From Pseudomonadota bacterium (GTDB taxonomy: Bacteria > Pseudomonadota > Alphaproteobacteria > Acetobacterales > Acetobacteraceae): a stretch of DNA of 64,000 nt. The notes under the pieces were generated by a model. It saw only the letters and a program-made list of their open reading frames with translations, searched no databases and was not told where the DNA came from. The translations under genes were made by a program, and so were the position numbers. This document shows, piece after piece, positions 1 through 8,098 of the stretch; within the stretch, counting starts at the first letter, position 1, and each line of letters begins with the position of its first letter. The DNA is taken from contig JAJXXT010000138.1 of assembly GCA_021780935.1 (NCBI GenBank), forward strand, positions 53,933 to 117,932, read 5' to 3'.

Positions 1-967
1 GTGGCGGGGCGAGCAGGCCCAGATGGTCGAACAGGTCCGCGAGCTTGGCGAAGGTCTGTCGGCGATACGCGTCCATGTCACGGCCGCGCCAGTCGTAGAA
101 CCCCTCGCCGGTGCGCGGGCCGATGCGGCCCTCGTGCATGTTGTCCACGATCACCGGCGGCGGCTCGAAACGGGGTGCCGCCAGCGCCTCCCTGAGGTAG
201 TTGGCGGCATAGTAAAGAATGTCGCCGCCACCATAATCGACGAACTCCAGCAGTCCCAGCACGGCGAGGCGCGGGCCGAAACCGGAACGGATGGCGGTGT
301 CCACGGCGTCGGGCGTGGCGACCCCTTCGGTGACGATGCGCGCCGCCTCGTTCATCGCCAGCGCCTGGATGCGCGGCACGATGAAGCCGGGGGCTGCCTT
401 GCAGCGCACCGCGACCTTGCCTGCCTCGCGCAGCAGCGCCTCCATCCGCGTCAGCACCGCCTCGTCGGTGCCCGCACCCGGACTCACCTCGACCAGCGGG
501 ATGAGGAAGGCGGGGTTGAGCCAGTGCGTGTTGAGGAATCGTGCCGGAAACGTCACGAATTGGGCGAGTGCCTCGATGTCGAAGGTCGAGGTGGTGGAGG
601 CGATCGGCACGCTGGCGCCGGCATGCGCCGAAATGCGGGCAAAGGCCGCCTGCTTCTGCTCCATCACCTCCGGCACGGCCTCGAACACCACGTCGGCGCG
701 GGCGAGTGCTGTGTCGGCTGCCGCGCCGGCGGCGAGCGAGAGGCGCGCGAGCATCGCCGCCGCCTGTGCCGCATCGAGCCGGCCGATGCCGCGCATCACC
801 TCGATGCCGTGCGCGACCTCATCGCGCGCCGCGGCGAGGGCTGTCGCGGCCTCGGAAGCTTCGCGCGGCTTCACGTCCAGCAACGCGACCTCGAACCCGG
901 CGTGCAGAAACGCATGCGCCATGCCGCGGCCCATGCGGCCGGGGCCGACGATGGCGATGCGGGTCAT
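1..967 (-). CDS. 3-hydroxyacyl-CoA dehydrogenase, C-terminus cut by window edge
   Basis: The minus-strand frame is open from the ATG at 967 to the window edge, giving 322 residues without a stop. The protein begins with a Rossmann nucleotide-binding motif (MTRIAIVGPGRMGRGMAHAF). It carries the catalytic His in NTHWLNPAF with a following Glu in PLVEV, and ends near GEGFYDWRGRD, the usual C-terminal signature of NAD-dependent 3-hydroxyacyl-CoA dehydrogenases. Family members are about 310-320 residues, so only a few residues are probably missing. Its ATG overlaps the stop of the upstream gene (ATGA at 967-964), so it is the last gene of a translationally coupled operon. The true substrate is unknown. 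Carnitine or another 3-hydroxy acid is possible as well as 3-hydroxyacyl-CoA. Confidence 0.85.
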   Translation of the reverse strand, partial: MTRIAIVGPGRMGRGMAHAFLHAGFEVALLDVKPREASEAATALAAARDEVAHGIEVMRGIGRLDAAQAAAMLARLSLAAGAAADTALARADVVFEAVPEVMEQKQAAFARISAHAGASVPIASTTSTFDIEALAQFVTFPARFLNTHWLNPAFLIPLVEVSPGAGTDEAVLTRMEALLREAGKVAVRCKAAPGFIVPRIQALAMNEAARIVTEGVATPDAVDTAIRSGFGPRLAVLGLLEFVDYGGGDILYYAANYLREALAAPRFEPPPVIVDNMHEGRIGPRTGEGFYDWRGRDMDAYRRQTFAKLADLFDHLGLLAPP

Positions 968-2055
968 GGCGCGCCCTCCGTGAGCAGCCGGCGCAGGGTC
1001 GCGCGGTCCATGCCGGCGAGGCCCATGGCGGCGGCGGTACGGCCGGTGCGCAGGAAATCCTCGCCGATCGCAGCACCGGCGACGGCGAGCAGGCCGCTGG
1101 CGACCGGCATCGCCACACCGGCCCAGGCACCGAGCGAGGCCAGGAGCGCCAAGCCGCACGCGACATCCTCGCGCATGTAGCGATGCGTTGCGAGGTCGAT
1201 ATGTTCGCGCCAGTCCGCACTGTCCACAAGCTGCGCGTGGCCGCGCCTGCCGTACATCCATTCGTCGCCATCGGCCGCGTAATGATCGGCGAGCGGGAAA
1301 TGCGGCGCCCCGTAGCCCAGCGCCTCGCGCAGGCGGATGCGCTCGGCATCCAGCGCGTCGGTCACCCGGCGGATCGCCGGTTGCGTGCCCTCGTTATGGA
1401 TGTCCCAGCGCTCGAAATGCTGCAACGGGCCGGCATTCATGGTGATCAGCGGCGGGTGGATGATCGGGCCCGCGTTCATCAGCGCGCCGTCGAGCCCGTC
1501 GGCCAGGCGCTCGATGGCGGGGAAGGCCGCCTCCAGAACCGGGAATGCGCTCGGCGCCAGGCGGGCCGGGTGCACGCCGGTGGGAAGCCTGGTGGCGCGC
1601 GCGCGGATGGCGATGCGCATGCCGGCAGGCGTCGGGTGCAGGCGGCACAGCCAGGGCAGGGTGCCGGCCTCGGCATAGGCGATATCCGCCTTGTTGCCGG
1701 CGGCGCGCGTCGCCTGGTCCAACAGCAGCGTGCCCCAGGTGCCGGGCGGCAGGAACACCACCTGGCCATCGCGCAGCAGCGGCGCCAGGTGGCGCGCGAG
1801 ATCGGGCTGCGCGAAGGCGGGAAGCGGCGCCACGATCAGCGCCGCGCCGCGCACGGCCTCGGCGAGGTCATCGGTGGCGGCGAAGGCCGCGTGGCGCGTG
1901 CCCTCGGCATCCAGCCGCTCGATGCCGCCGGCGGCGAGGGCGTGGGCCAGCGCAGCGCGCTCGCGCCGCCACAGCACCACCTCGTGTCCCGCCAGGGCAA
2001 GGTCCGCCGCAGCGGCGTGGCTTCCGTTGCCGCCGCCCAGAACCGCGATGCGCAT
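964..2055 (-). CDS. NAD(P)-dependent opine (octopine/nopaline) dehydrogenase-like protein
   Basis: This 363-residue protein opens with a Rossmann motif (MRIAVLGGGNGSHAAAADLA), the G-G-G-N-G-x-H pattern seen in the octopine/nopaline dehydrogenase family. The C-terminal half contains a YGAPHFPL-type segment that resembles the opine dehydrogenase helical domain. Family members reduce the imine formed between an amino acid and a 2-oxo acid, or run the reverse reaction in catabolism. The gene starts 3 nt after the stop of the MetE-like gene and its stop overlaps the start of the 3-hydroxyacyl-CoA dehydrogenase, so it is co-translated with both. With an aminotransferase in the same operon, a role in breaking down an N-substituted amino acid is plausible but not shown. 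Confidence 0.75.
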   Translation of the reverse strand: MRIAVLGGGNGSHAAAADLALAGHEVVLWRRERAALAHALAAGGIERLDAEGTRHAAFAATDDLAEAVRGAALIVAPLPAFAQPDLARHLAPLLRDGQVVFLPPGTWGTLLLDQATRAAGNKADIAYAEAGTLPWLCRLHPTPAGMRIAIRARATRLPTGVHPARLAPSAFPVLEAAFPAIERLADGLDGALMNAGPIIHPPLITMNAGPLQHFERWDIHNEGTQPAIRRVTDALDAERIRLREALGYGAPHFPLADHYAADGDEWMYGRRGHAQLVDSADWREHIDLATHRYMREDVACGLALLASLGAWAGVAMPVASGLLAVAGAAIGEDFLRTGRTAAAMGLAGMDRATLRRLLTEGAP

Positions 2056-2058
2056 CCT

Positions 2059-3081
2059 CTAGCCTCCGTGTCGTGTGCGTGCCAGCGCGGCACCCGCCGC
2101 GAGCGCCTGCAATTTTGCCCGCGCCACGCCGCGCGCCATCGGAGCCATGCCGCAATTGGTGCAGGCGAAAATCCGGTGCGGGGCGACGTGGCGGGCGGCG
2201 AGTTCAAGCGTCGCCGCCACCTGCTCCGGTGTTTCGATCACGTCGCTCGCGACGTCGATCGCGCCTACCAGAACGTCCTTGCCTGCAAGCAGCGCCATCA
2301 GTTCCGGCGGTACTCGTGAGTTGATGCATTCGAGCGAGACCTGGCCGATGGTGCTTTGCGCGAGTGCGGGAAACACCGCCTCGTATTGCCGCCAGGACTC
2401 GCCGAGCGTGCCCTTCCAGGCACGGTTGGCATCGATGCCGTAGCCGTAACAGATATGCACCGCGGTCGCGGCGTTGACGCCGGCGGCGGCACGCTCCAGC
2501 GCCGCCACACCCCATTCCGCCGCCTCCGCGAGGTAGACGTTGAAGGCGGGCTCATCGAACTGGATGACATCGATGCCATCGGCGGCGAGCGCGCGCGCCT
2601 CCTGGTTCAGCAGGTCGGCGAAGGCGTAGGCCATGCGGACACGATCGCCGTAATAGGCATCCGCCAGCGTGTCGACCAGCGTCATCGGGCCCGGCAGTGT
2701 GAACTTGATCCGCCGCTCCGTCGCGGCCCGCATGATGCGCGCCTCGGTCGCGTGCACACGCCCGCGCAGCGCGAGCGGTCCCACGACCGTCGGGCACAGC
2801 GCCTCGTAGCGGTTGTTTCGGATGCCGATTTTCTGCTTGCGCTCGAAGTCGATCCCGTCCACCTGGGCCAGGAAGCCGTGCACGAAATGCTGGCGGGATT
2901 GTTCCCCATCCGTCACGATATCGAGCCCCGCCGATTCCTGCTCCTTGAGCCAGAGCAGTGTTGCGTCGCGCTTGGCATCGGCCAGCGCATCGCCGGTGGC
3001 TCGCCATTCCGGCCATAACTTTCCGGTCTCGGCGAGCCAGGCCGGCTTGGGCAGCGAGCCCGCGATCGTCGTGGGAAACAT
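2059..3081 (-). CDS. Core-MetE-like zinc methyltransferase (cobalamin-independent methionine synthase family)
   Basis: At 340 residues this matches only the C-terminal catalytic barrel of MetE and lacks the N-terminal folate-binding half. Likely zinc ligands are His209 and Cys211 (AVHICYGYG), Glu251 (VSLECINS) and Cys310 (ACTNCGMAP). The substrate-binding Asp176 lies in IQFDEPAF. Stand-alone core-MetE proteins transfer methyl groups from donors other than polyglutamylated methyl-folate, and some relatives handle other thiols. No MesX (DUF1852) partner is visible nearby. The gene sits 12 nt downstream of the crotonase gene inside the catabolic operon, so it may demethylate or transfer an alkyl group from the pathway substrate. 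That is inference. The ATG at 3081 follows a GGAGG-type ribosome binding site. Confidence 0.8.
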   Translation of the reverse strand: MFPTTIAGSLPKPAWLAETGKLWPEWRATGDALADAKRDATLLWLKEQESAGLDIVTDGEQSRQHFVHGFLAQVDGIDFERKQKIGIRNNRYEALCPTVVGPLALRGRVHATEARIMRAATERRIKFTLPGPMTLVDTLADAYYGDRVRMAYAFADLLNQEARALAADGIDVIQFDEPAFNVYLAEAAEWGVAALERAAAGVNAATAVHICYGYGIDANRAWKGTLGESWRQYEAVFPALAQSTIGQVSLECINSRVPPELMALLAGKDVLVGAIDVASDVIETPEQVAATLELAARHVAPHRIFACTNCGMAPMARGVARAKLQALAAGAALARTRHGG

Positions 3082-3093
3082 GGGAAACCTCCG

Positions 3094-3909
3094 TCAGCGG
3101 CCGCGAAACGCCGGCGCGCGCTTTTCCAGGAAGGCGGCGACCGCCTCCTCGTGATCCTCGGTGTTGTGCGCCATCCCCTGCATCAGCGCGCAGAGGTCGA
3201 GGTAGTCGGGCAGGTCCATCCGCCTAGCATAGCTCAGCAGGCGCTTGGTCATGCGCACCGTGCGCGGCGGCTTGGCGGCGAACCCCGCCGCCATTTCCCG
3301 GGCCCGGGCCAGCAGCTCGCCGGCGGGCAGCACTTCCAGCACCAGCCCGATCGCCAGCGCCTCGGCGGCGTCGATCATGCGGCCGGAGAAGGTCAGTTCC
3401 GCCGCGCGCTGATAGGGGATGCGCCGCTGCAGGAACCAGGCGCCGCCATCGCCCGGGATGATGCCGAGATTGATGAAGCTCTCGGCGAAGGTCGCATTCG
3501 TGGCGGCGAGCCGCACGTCGCACATCGTGGCCAGGTCGCACCCGGCGCCGATCGCGGGCCCGTTCACCGCGGCGATCGAGGGAATTTCCAGCCCTGCCAG
3601 CGCCAGTGCCATGCGCTGGATGCCGGCACGGTATTTGTTCTGCACGGTATAGACATCGCCGGCGAAGGACCCCGCCGCGCGGTCGCGCATATGCTTCACA
3701 TTGCCGCCGGCCGAGAAGGCGGAGCCGGCGCCGGTCACGATCAGCACGCTGGCATTCTCGTGCGCGTTGAGCCAGGCGCAGACAGTGGCGATCTCCTCGG
3801 CGAGATGCGTGCCGGTGAGTTCGTTGCGCACGTCATGGCGATCGAGCGTGAGGGTGGCGATGCGCCCGTCGAGCTCAAGCCTGGAATCGCGAAGCTCGGG
3901 CAGGGTCAT
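3094..3909 (-). CDS. Enoyl-CoA hydratase/isomerase (crotonase) family protein
   Basis: The 271-residue protein has the crotonase fold signatures: an oxyanion-hole segment (GAGSAFSAGGNVKHM), the second oxyanion loop (AVNGPAIGAGCDLATMCD) and NLGIIPGDGG. In classical enoyl-CoA hydratases two Glu residues activate water. Here the first aligns with Asp in GCDLA and the second with Phe in AESFINLG, so canonical hydratase chemistry is doubtful and an isomerase, lyase or hydrolase activity is possible. Its ATG overlaps the aminotransferase stop (ATGA at 3909-3906), showing translational coupling. The substrate is presumably a CoA thioester from the same pathway. Confidence 0.85.
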   Translation of the reverse strand: MTLPELRDSRLELDGRIATLTLDRHDVRNELTGTHLAEEIATVCAWLNAHENASVLIVTGAGSAFSAGGNVKHMRDRAAGSFAGDVYTVQNKYRAGIQRMALALAGLEIPSIAAVNGPAIGAGCDLATMCDVRLAATNATFAESFINLGIIPGDGGAWFLQRRIPYQRAAELTFSGRMIDAAEALAIGLVLEVLPAGELLARAREMAAGFAAKPPRTVRMTKRLLSYARRMDLPDYLDLCALMQGMAHNTEDHEEAVAAFLEKRAPAFRGR

Positions 3910-5252
3910 GCCGCCCCTCGCGGCAGCGAGGCCAGCGCGTTATCGACGGCGGCGCCGAGCCGTTCGACGATCGCGGTGATGTGCCCGGCCTGCGCGATAT
4001 AAGGCGGCGCGATCACGACGTGGTCGCCGCGCTTGCCGTCGATGGTGCCGCCCATCGGATAGACCGAAAGCCCGACGTCCAGGGCGGCCTCCCGCACCCG
4101 GTCGTAGAGGCGGAATTGCGGGTCGAACGGCGCCTTCGTGCCGCGGTCGGCCACCAGTTCGATCGCCTGGAACAGGCCGCGCCCACGGATGTCGCCGACA
4201 TGGGCGTGGTTGCCGAAGCGCTCCTGCAGTCCAGTCGCCAGAAGCATCCCCATGGCACGAACGTTGCCCAGCAGGTCGTCCTGCGCAATCACCTTCTGCA
4301 CGGCGAGCGCCGCGGCGCAGGCCACCGGGTGCGCCTGATAGGTGTGGCCGTGCATGAAGGCGCCGGTGCCCGCCTGCAGCGCCGCGATGACGCGCCGGTG
4401 GATCAGGATGCCGCCGATCGGCTGATAGCCGCCGCCGAGGCCCTTGGCGATGACCTGGATATCGGGGTGGACGCCCTCCTGCTCCCAGGCATGCGTGGTG
4501 CCGGTGCGGCCCATGCCGCACATCACCTCATCGAGGATCAGCAGCGCGCCATGCCGGTCACAAACCGCGCGCATGGCCGGGAAATAGCCGGGCAGCGCGG
4601 TGACGCAGCCGGTGGTCGCGCCGACCACGGGCTCCGCGATGAAGGCGATCACATTCCCGGGGCCGAGGCGCTGGAACTCCGCGTCCAGCTCCGCCGCGAG
4701 CCGGCCGACATAGGCGTCGTCGGTCTCGTCCGTCTGCTGGTGGCGATAGGCGAAGCATGGCGAGACGTGGCTAAAGGCCTCGGCGAGGATCGGACCATAG
4801 GGCGCGCGGCGCATGGCGTTGCCGCCGGCCGCCAGGGCGCCGAGCGTGTTGCCGTGATAGCTGGCGCGGCGGGCGATGAAACGGGTGCGCTGCGGCTGGC
4901 CGATTTCCAGGAAATATTGCCGCGCCAGCTTCAGCGCCGCCTCCGTCCCCTCGGAGCCGGAGGAGATGAAATAGGCGTGCGACAGGCCACCCGGCTCGTG
5001 GCCGACCAGTGTCTCGGCCAGTTCCTCGGCGGCATCGTTGGTGAAGCTCGTGGTGTGCGCATAGGCGATGGCGCGCAGTTGCGCCTCGATCGCGGCGTTG
5101 ACCCTGGCGTTGTTGTGCCCGAGGCAGGAGACGGCGGCACCGCCGGAGCCATCCAGGATTCGCGCGCCGGCGGAGGTGGTCATGTACATGCCGTCGCCGC
5201 TCGCGACGCGCACCGGTTCGGCGTGGAGAGAGCGGTGCAGCAGACGGCTCAT
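3906..5252 (-). CDS. PLP-dependent class-III aminotransferase
   Basis: The 448-residue protein shows the fold-type I class-III layout: SSGSEGTEAALKLAR near residue 98 for phosphate contact, the Asp241-Glu242 pair in LILDEVMCGMGRTG, and PLP Lys270 in IQVIAKGLGGGYQPIG. Such enzymes move an amino group from an omega-amino acid, diamine or aromatic amine to pyruvate or 2-oxoglutarate. The start at 5252 was chosen because AGGAGGAAT lies just upstream. The longer open frame to 5567 has no ribosome site and low family resemblance. This is the first gene of the five-gene minus-strand operon, with its promoter in the 206-bp region shared with the divergent atp genes. Confidence 0.88.
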   Translation of the reverse strand: MSRLLHRSLHAEPVRVASGDGMYMTTSAGARILDGSGGAAVSCLGHNNARVNAAIEAQLRAIAYAHTTSFTNDAAEELAETLVGHEPGGLSHAYFISSGSEGTEAALKLARQYFLEIGQPQRTRFIARRASYHGNTLGALAAGGNAMRRAPYGPILAEAFSHVSPCFAYRHQQTDETDDAYVGRLAAELDAEFQRLGPGNVIAFIAEPVVGATTGCVTALPGYFPAMRAVCDRHGALLILDEVMCGMGRTGTTHAWEQEGVHPDIQVIAKGLGGGYQPIGGILIHRRVIAALQAGTGAFMHGHTYQAHPVACAAALAVQKVIAQDDLLGNVRAMGMLLATGLQERFGNHAHVGDIRGRGLFQAIELVADRGTKAPFDPQFRLYDRVREAALDVGLSVYPMGGTIDGKRGDHVVIAPPYIAQAGHITAIVERLGAAVDNALASLPRGAA

Positions 5253-5372
5253 GGCACGGGATTCCTCCTGGCGGTAGCGGACGAGCGGCGGCCGGTCTGG
5301 CCGCCGGCCGATGACCCCGGCGATTTCTCGTCCAGGTGGCGGGCCCGGCCAGGTTTCCGGTTCGTGTCGTTC

Positions 5373-5401
5373 TTGACACCCTTGGGGGCCAAGGGTAGCA
5401 A
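5373..5401 (+). promoter_or_regulatory. Candidate sigma70 promoter of the F0 operon with a palindrome in the spacer
   Basis: A perfect -35 box TTGACA (5373-5378) is followed by a 17-nt spacer and a weak -10 candidate TAGCAA (5396-5401), about 58 nt ahead of the atpI start. The spacer is itself a perfect inverted repeat, CCCTTGG-GGG-CCAAGGG (5379-5395). Seen directly: the boxes and the repeat. Inferred: promoter use, and that the repeat may bind a regulator or form a hairpin in the divergent leader transcript. Confidence 0.45.
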
Positions 5402-5458
5402 CCCGCCCGTTTCCGGCAAGGGGGCCTGGCCCAGGGACCCACGCCGGGGAGATGGCCC

Positions 5459-5767
5459 ATGACGGATGCACCCGACGAAGGCGCCGAGTTCGACCGGCGG
5501 CTGGCAGAGGCACGGCAACGGCAGGGGTTGGAGAAGCCCGCGACGCCGGGCCCGAAGGCGAATCCATCGCTGCTCGGGATCGGTTTGCGGGTCGGCGTCG
5601 AGATGGCGGCAGCCTTGGTCGTGGGGGCGTTCCTCGGCTACTGGCTGGACCGGGTGCTGCACACGAAGCCGTTTCTGATGATCGTGTTCATGCTCCTGGG
5701 TGGTGCCGCCGGCGTGCGCAATGTGTGGCGCGTGGTCGGACCGAAGCGGCCGGGCGCCGCGGACTGA
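5459..5767 (+). CDS. atpI: F0F1 ATP synthase assembly protein, subunit I
   Basis: The 102-residue protein has a charged N-terminus followed by two hydrophobic helices (GLRVGVEMAAALVVGAFLGY and about residues 62-82), the pattern of AtpI-type proteins. AtpI helps assemble the c-ring and is not part of the finished enzyme. It is the first gene of atpI-atpB-atpE-atpF'-atpF, the F0-only operon typical of Rhodospirillales and related alphaproteobacteria, in which the F1 genes lie elsewhere. The ATG at 5459 has a GGGGAG ribosome site about 10 nt upstream. Confidence 0.88.
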   Translation: MTDAPDEGAEFDRRLAEARQRQGLEKPATPGPKANPSLLGIGLRVGVEMAAALVVGAFLGYWLDRVLHTKPFLMIVFMLLGGAAGVRNVWRVVGPKRPGAAD

Positions 5768-5825
5768 GGGCGCGCAGCCGCGCGTCTGGTATTTGGCGCG
5801 CATTCGCGTGACGGTGAGGTAGGAC

Positions 5826-6575
5826 GTGGCGACGACGATCGACGTGATGGGTCAGTTCAAGCTCGCAACGGCCCTCGGGCCGTTGGGGGCGTCGGTGCGC
5901 TTCACCAACTCGAACCTCACGATGGTTGTGGTTTGCGCGCTTATTCTCGCGTTGCTGCATCTCGGCATGGCGCCGCGCGCCGTGGTGCCGGGGCGGCTGC
6001 AATCGGCCGCGGAAATGCTCTACGGCTTCGTGCACCGAATGTGCATCGACCAGATCGGCGAGGAGGGGAAGGTTTTCTTCCCGTTCATCTTCACGCTGTT
6101 TGCCTTCATTCTGTTCAGCAACCTGTTCGGCCTGATCCCCTATCAGTTCACCGTCACCAGCCATCTCGCCATCACCGGCGCACTCGCCCTGTTCTCGGTC
6201 GGGCTTGCGACCGTCGTCGGCCTGCGTATCCATGGGCTGCATTTCTTTTCCTACTTCCTGCCCAAGGGGCTGCCGATCATTCTGGCACCGCTGATCGTCG
6301 TGGTTGAGGTGATCTCCTACCTGTCGCGGCCGATCTCGCTGTCGTTTCGTCTTTTCGCCAACATGATGGCCGGCCACGTCGTCTTCGAGGTGTTCGCCAG
6401 CTTCATGGTGGTGATGGCCGCCTCCCTCGGCATCATCGGCTACGTTCTCGCCGTCGCCCCGTTCGCGCTCGACGTGGTGCTGACCGGCTTCGAGCTGCTC
6501 GTGGCCTCGCTGCAGGCCTATGTCTTTGCCGTGCTCACCTGCATGTATCTGCACGACGCCGTGCACCTGCACTGA
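5826..6575 (+). CDS. atpB: F0F1 ATP synthase subunit a
   Basis: This 249-residue, multi-spanning membrane protein forms the proton half-channels against the c-ring. The essential arginine is visible as Arg175 in SLSFRLFANMMAGH. The C-terminal helix contains the conserved LVASLQAYVFAVLTCMYL. It starts with GTG at 5826 after the weak ribosome site GAGGTAGGAC, because no ATG in this frame gives a full-length protein. Length and helices match other alphaproteobacterial AtpB proteins. Confidence 0.95.
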   Translation: MATTIDVMGQFKLATALGPLGASVRFTNSNLTMVVVCALILALLHLGMAPRAVVPGRLQSAAEMLYGFVHRMCIDQIGEEGKVFFPFIFTLFAFILFSNLFGLIPYQFTVTSHLAITGALALFSVGLATVVGLRIHGLHFFSYFLPKGLPIILAPLIVVVEVISYLSRPISLSFRLFANMMAGHVVFEVFASFMVVMAASLGIIGYVLAVAPFALDVVLTGFELLVASLQAYVFAVLTCMYLHDAVHLH

Positions 6576-6628
6576 CGCACGGTCCGTCGCCGCTTACCTC
6601 GAACCCGCAATAGGAAGGACTGACTCAC

Positions 6629-6856
6629 ATGGATCTTGCTGCCGCGAAGGCTATTGGTGCCGGGCTTGCCGTTATCGGCGTCGCGGGTGCCGGCGTGGGC
6701 ATCGGCAACATCTTTGCCGCCCTGGTGAACTCCATCGCCCGCAACCCCTCCGCCCGCGATAACGTGTTCGGCATCGGCATTCTGGGCTTTGCGCTGACCG
6801 AGGCGATCGCGATCTACGCGCTCGTCATCGCGTTCATCATCCTCTACGCGATCTGA
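6629..6856 (+). CDS. atpE: F0F1 ATP synthase subunit c
   Basis: The 75-residue proteolipid forms two helices joined by the polar loop ARNPSARD. The proton-carrying carboxylate is Glu58 in [10 protein letters not shown]. The first helix carries the packed glycines [10 protein letters not shown] ribosome site (AGGAAGG) lies about 10 nt before the ATG at 6629. Glu58 rather than Asp and no extra sodium-ligand pattern suggest a proton-driven ring. Confidence 0.96.
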   Translation: MDLAAAKAIGAGLAVIGVAGAGVGIGNIFAALVNSIARNPSARDNVFGIGILGFALTEAIAIYALVIAFIILYAI

Positions 6857-6861
6857 CGCCG

Positions 6862-7443
6862 ATGCGGCGGCTGCTTCCTGCCGCGGCGCTGCTGCTGGTG
6901 CTCTCGGTGCTGGGCGCGATCCCTGCCCAGGCCGCGGTGGGCCTGCCGCAGATCGACTTCGCCAACCCGCTGACCACCAGCCAGATGGTCTGGGGCGCGG
7001 TGATCTTCGCGCTGCTTTATGTGCTGCTCTCGCGCGGCGCGCTGCCCAAGGTGGCGCGCGTGCTGGAGGAGCGGGGGCGCACGATCGGCGCCGATCTTGA
7101 TGCGGCGAAGGCGGCCAAGCAGCAGGCGGATATCGCCGCCGCGGAGGTGACCCGCGCGACGCGTGAGGCGCAGGCTTCCGCCGCCGCCGAGGTCGCGCAG
7201 GCCACCGCCGCGGCGAAGGTTGCCGCCGAAGCCGAGGCCGCACGCGCCACCGCGGCCCTGGATGCCCAGCTTGCCGCCGCGGAGGCGCGTATCCACGCGG
7301 CGCGCACCGCCGCCATGGGCGCGCTGCGGGAGGTCGCGACGGAGGCTACCACGGCGTTGACCGCCCGGCTGATCGGCCACCTGCCGGATGCGGCCGCGGT
7401 GGATGGTGCGGTTGGTGCGGCGATGGCCGCGCGGAAAGCCTGA
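6862..7443 (+). CDS. atpF': F0F1 ATP synthase subunit b' (peripheral stalk)
   Basis: The 193-residue protein has an unusual hydrophobic N-terminus that looks like a cleavable signal (ending AQAAVGLPQ), then a membrane helix (about residues 44-62) and a long Ala/Glu/Arg-rich coiled coil. Two different b-type subunits (b and b') encoded side by side are typical of alphaproteobacteria and phototrophs. The gene begins 5 nt after atpE and precedes atpF by 10 nt. The signal-like extension is seen in b' proteins of some relatives. Confidence 0.9.
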   Translation: MRRLLPAAALLLVLSVLGAIPAQAAVGLPQIDFANPLTTSQMVWGAVIFALLYVLLSRGALPKVARVLEERGRTIGADLDAAKAAKQQADIAAAEVTRATREAQASAAAEVAQATAAAKVAAEAEAARATAALDAQLAAAEARIHAARTAAMGALREVATEATTALTARLIGHLPDAAAVDGAVGAAMAARKA

Positions 7444-7453
7444 GGAGCCGGTG

Positions 7454-7948
7454 ATGGCGTTCTTCTCCGAGGCCCGCAGCTGGGTCAGCATCGCAATCGT
7501 CCTGTTCTTCGTGCTGTTCGGCCGCAAGCTCTGGGCCGCGATCGCCGGGATGCTCGACGGTCACGCCGCGGCAATCCGCGCCGAACTGGCGGAGGCGCAG
7601 CGCCTGCGCCGCGAGGCCGAGACGATGCTGGCCGACGCCACGCAGCGCCGCGAGAAGGCGATCGCCGAGGCCAAACGCATGCTGGAGGGCGCCAGGGACG
7701 AGGCCGCGCGCGTCACGTCCGAGGCAGCGGCCGAGGCCACCCGTGTCGCCGAACGTCGTGAGCGGATGGCGCATGACCGTATCGCCGCGGCCGAGAAGGC
7801 CGCGATCGCCGAAGTTCGCCTCGCCGCCGCGGAAGTGGCGGCGGTGGCGTCCGAGCAGGTGATACGCTCCACGCTGTCCGGCGCGGAGTCCGATGCGCTG
7901 GTGGATCGGGCGATCGCGCAGCTGCCGGCGGCCCTGCGGGCGGCTTAA
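7454..7948 (+). CDS. atpF: F0F1 ATP synthase subunit b (peripheral stalk)
   Basis: The 164-residue protein consists of one N-terminal membrane helix (WVSIAIVLFFVLFGRKLWAA) followed by a charged coiled coil that forms the stator stalk with b'. The start at ATG 7454 follows a GAGG ribosome site and places the helix at the N-terminus as in other AtpF proteins. A longer frame reaches back to 7388 but overlaps atpF' and encodes unrelated residues. It is the last gene of the F0 operon, and no clear terminator was found in the 150 nt that follow. Confidence 0.93.
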   Translation: MAFFSEARSWVSIAIVLFFVLFGRKLWAAIAGMLDGHAAAIRAELAEAQRLRREAETMLADATQRREKAIAEAKRMLEGARDEAARVTSEAAAEATRVAERRERMAHDRIAAAEKAAIAEVRLAAAEVAAVASEQVIRSTLSGAESDALVDRAIAQLPAALRAA

Positions 7949-8098
7949 ACTAAGGTAAGGCTGGGCCGCGGCCGGTCACGAACCGCCCAATTAATCGTTC
8001 TATTCCAGATAGTTGCGGCGCACGGGGCGAGCCGGACCCGAGGTTCGGCGCACCCCCGCCGCCCTTCACGACGGGACGTATCGGGCGCAGAATAAATC

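Noticed and set aside
23..1180. Long plus-strand open frame over the dehydrogenase genes
   Set aside because: It is antisense to two well-supported minus-strand genes, rich in Arg/Ala/Gly as GC-rich shadow frames are, and has no family resemblance.
541..2319. 592-codon plus-strand frame
   Set aside because: It covers the opine dehydrogenase and part of the MetE-like gene on the other strand. Arg/Ala-rich shadow without motifs.
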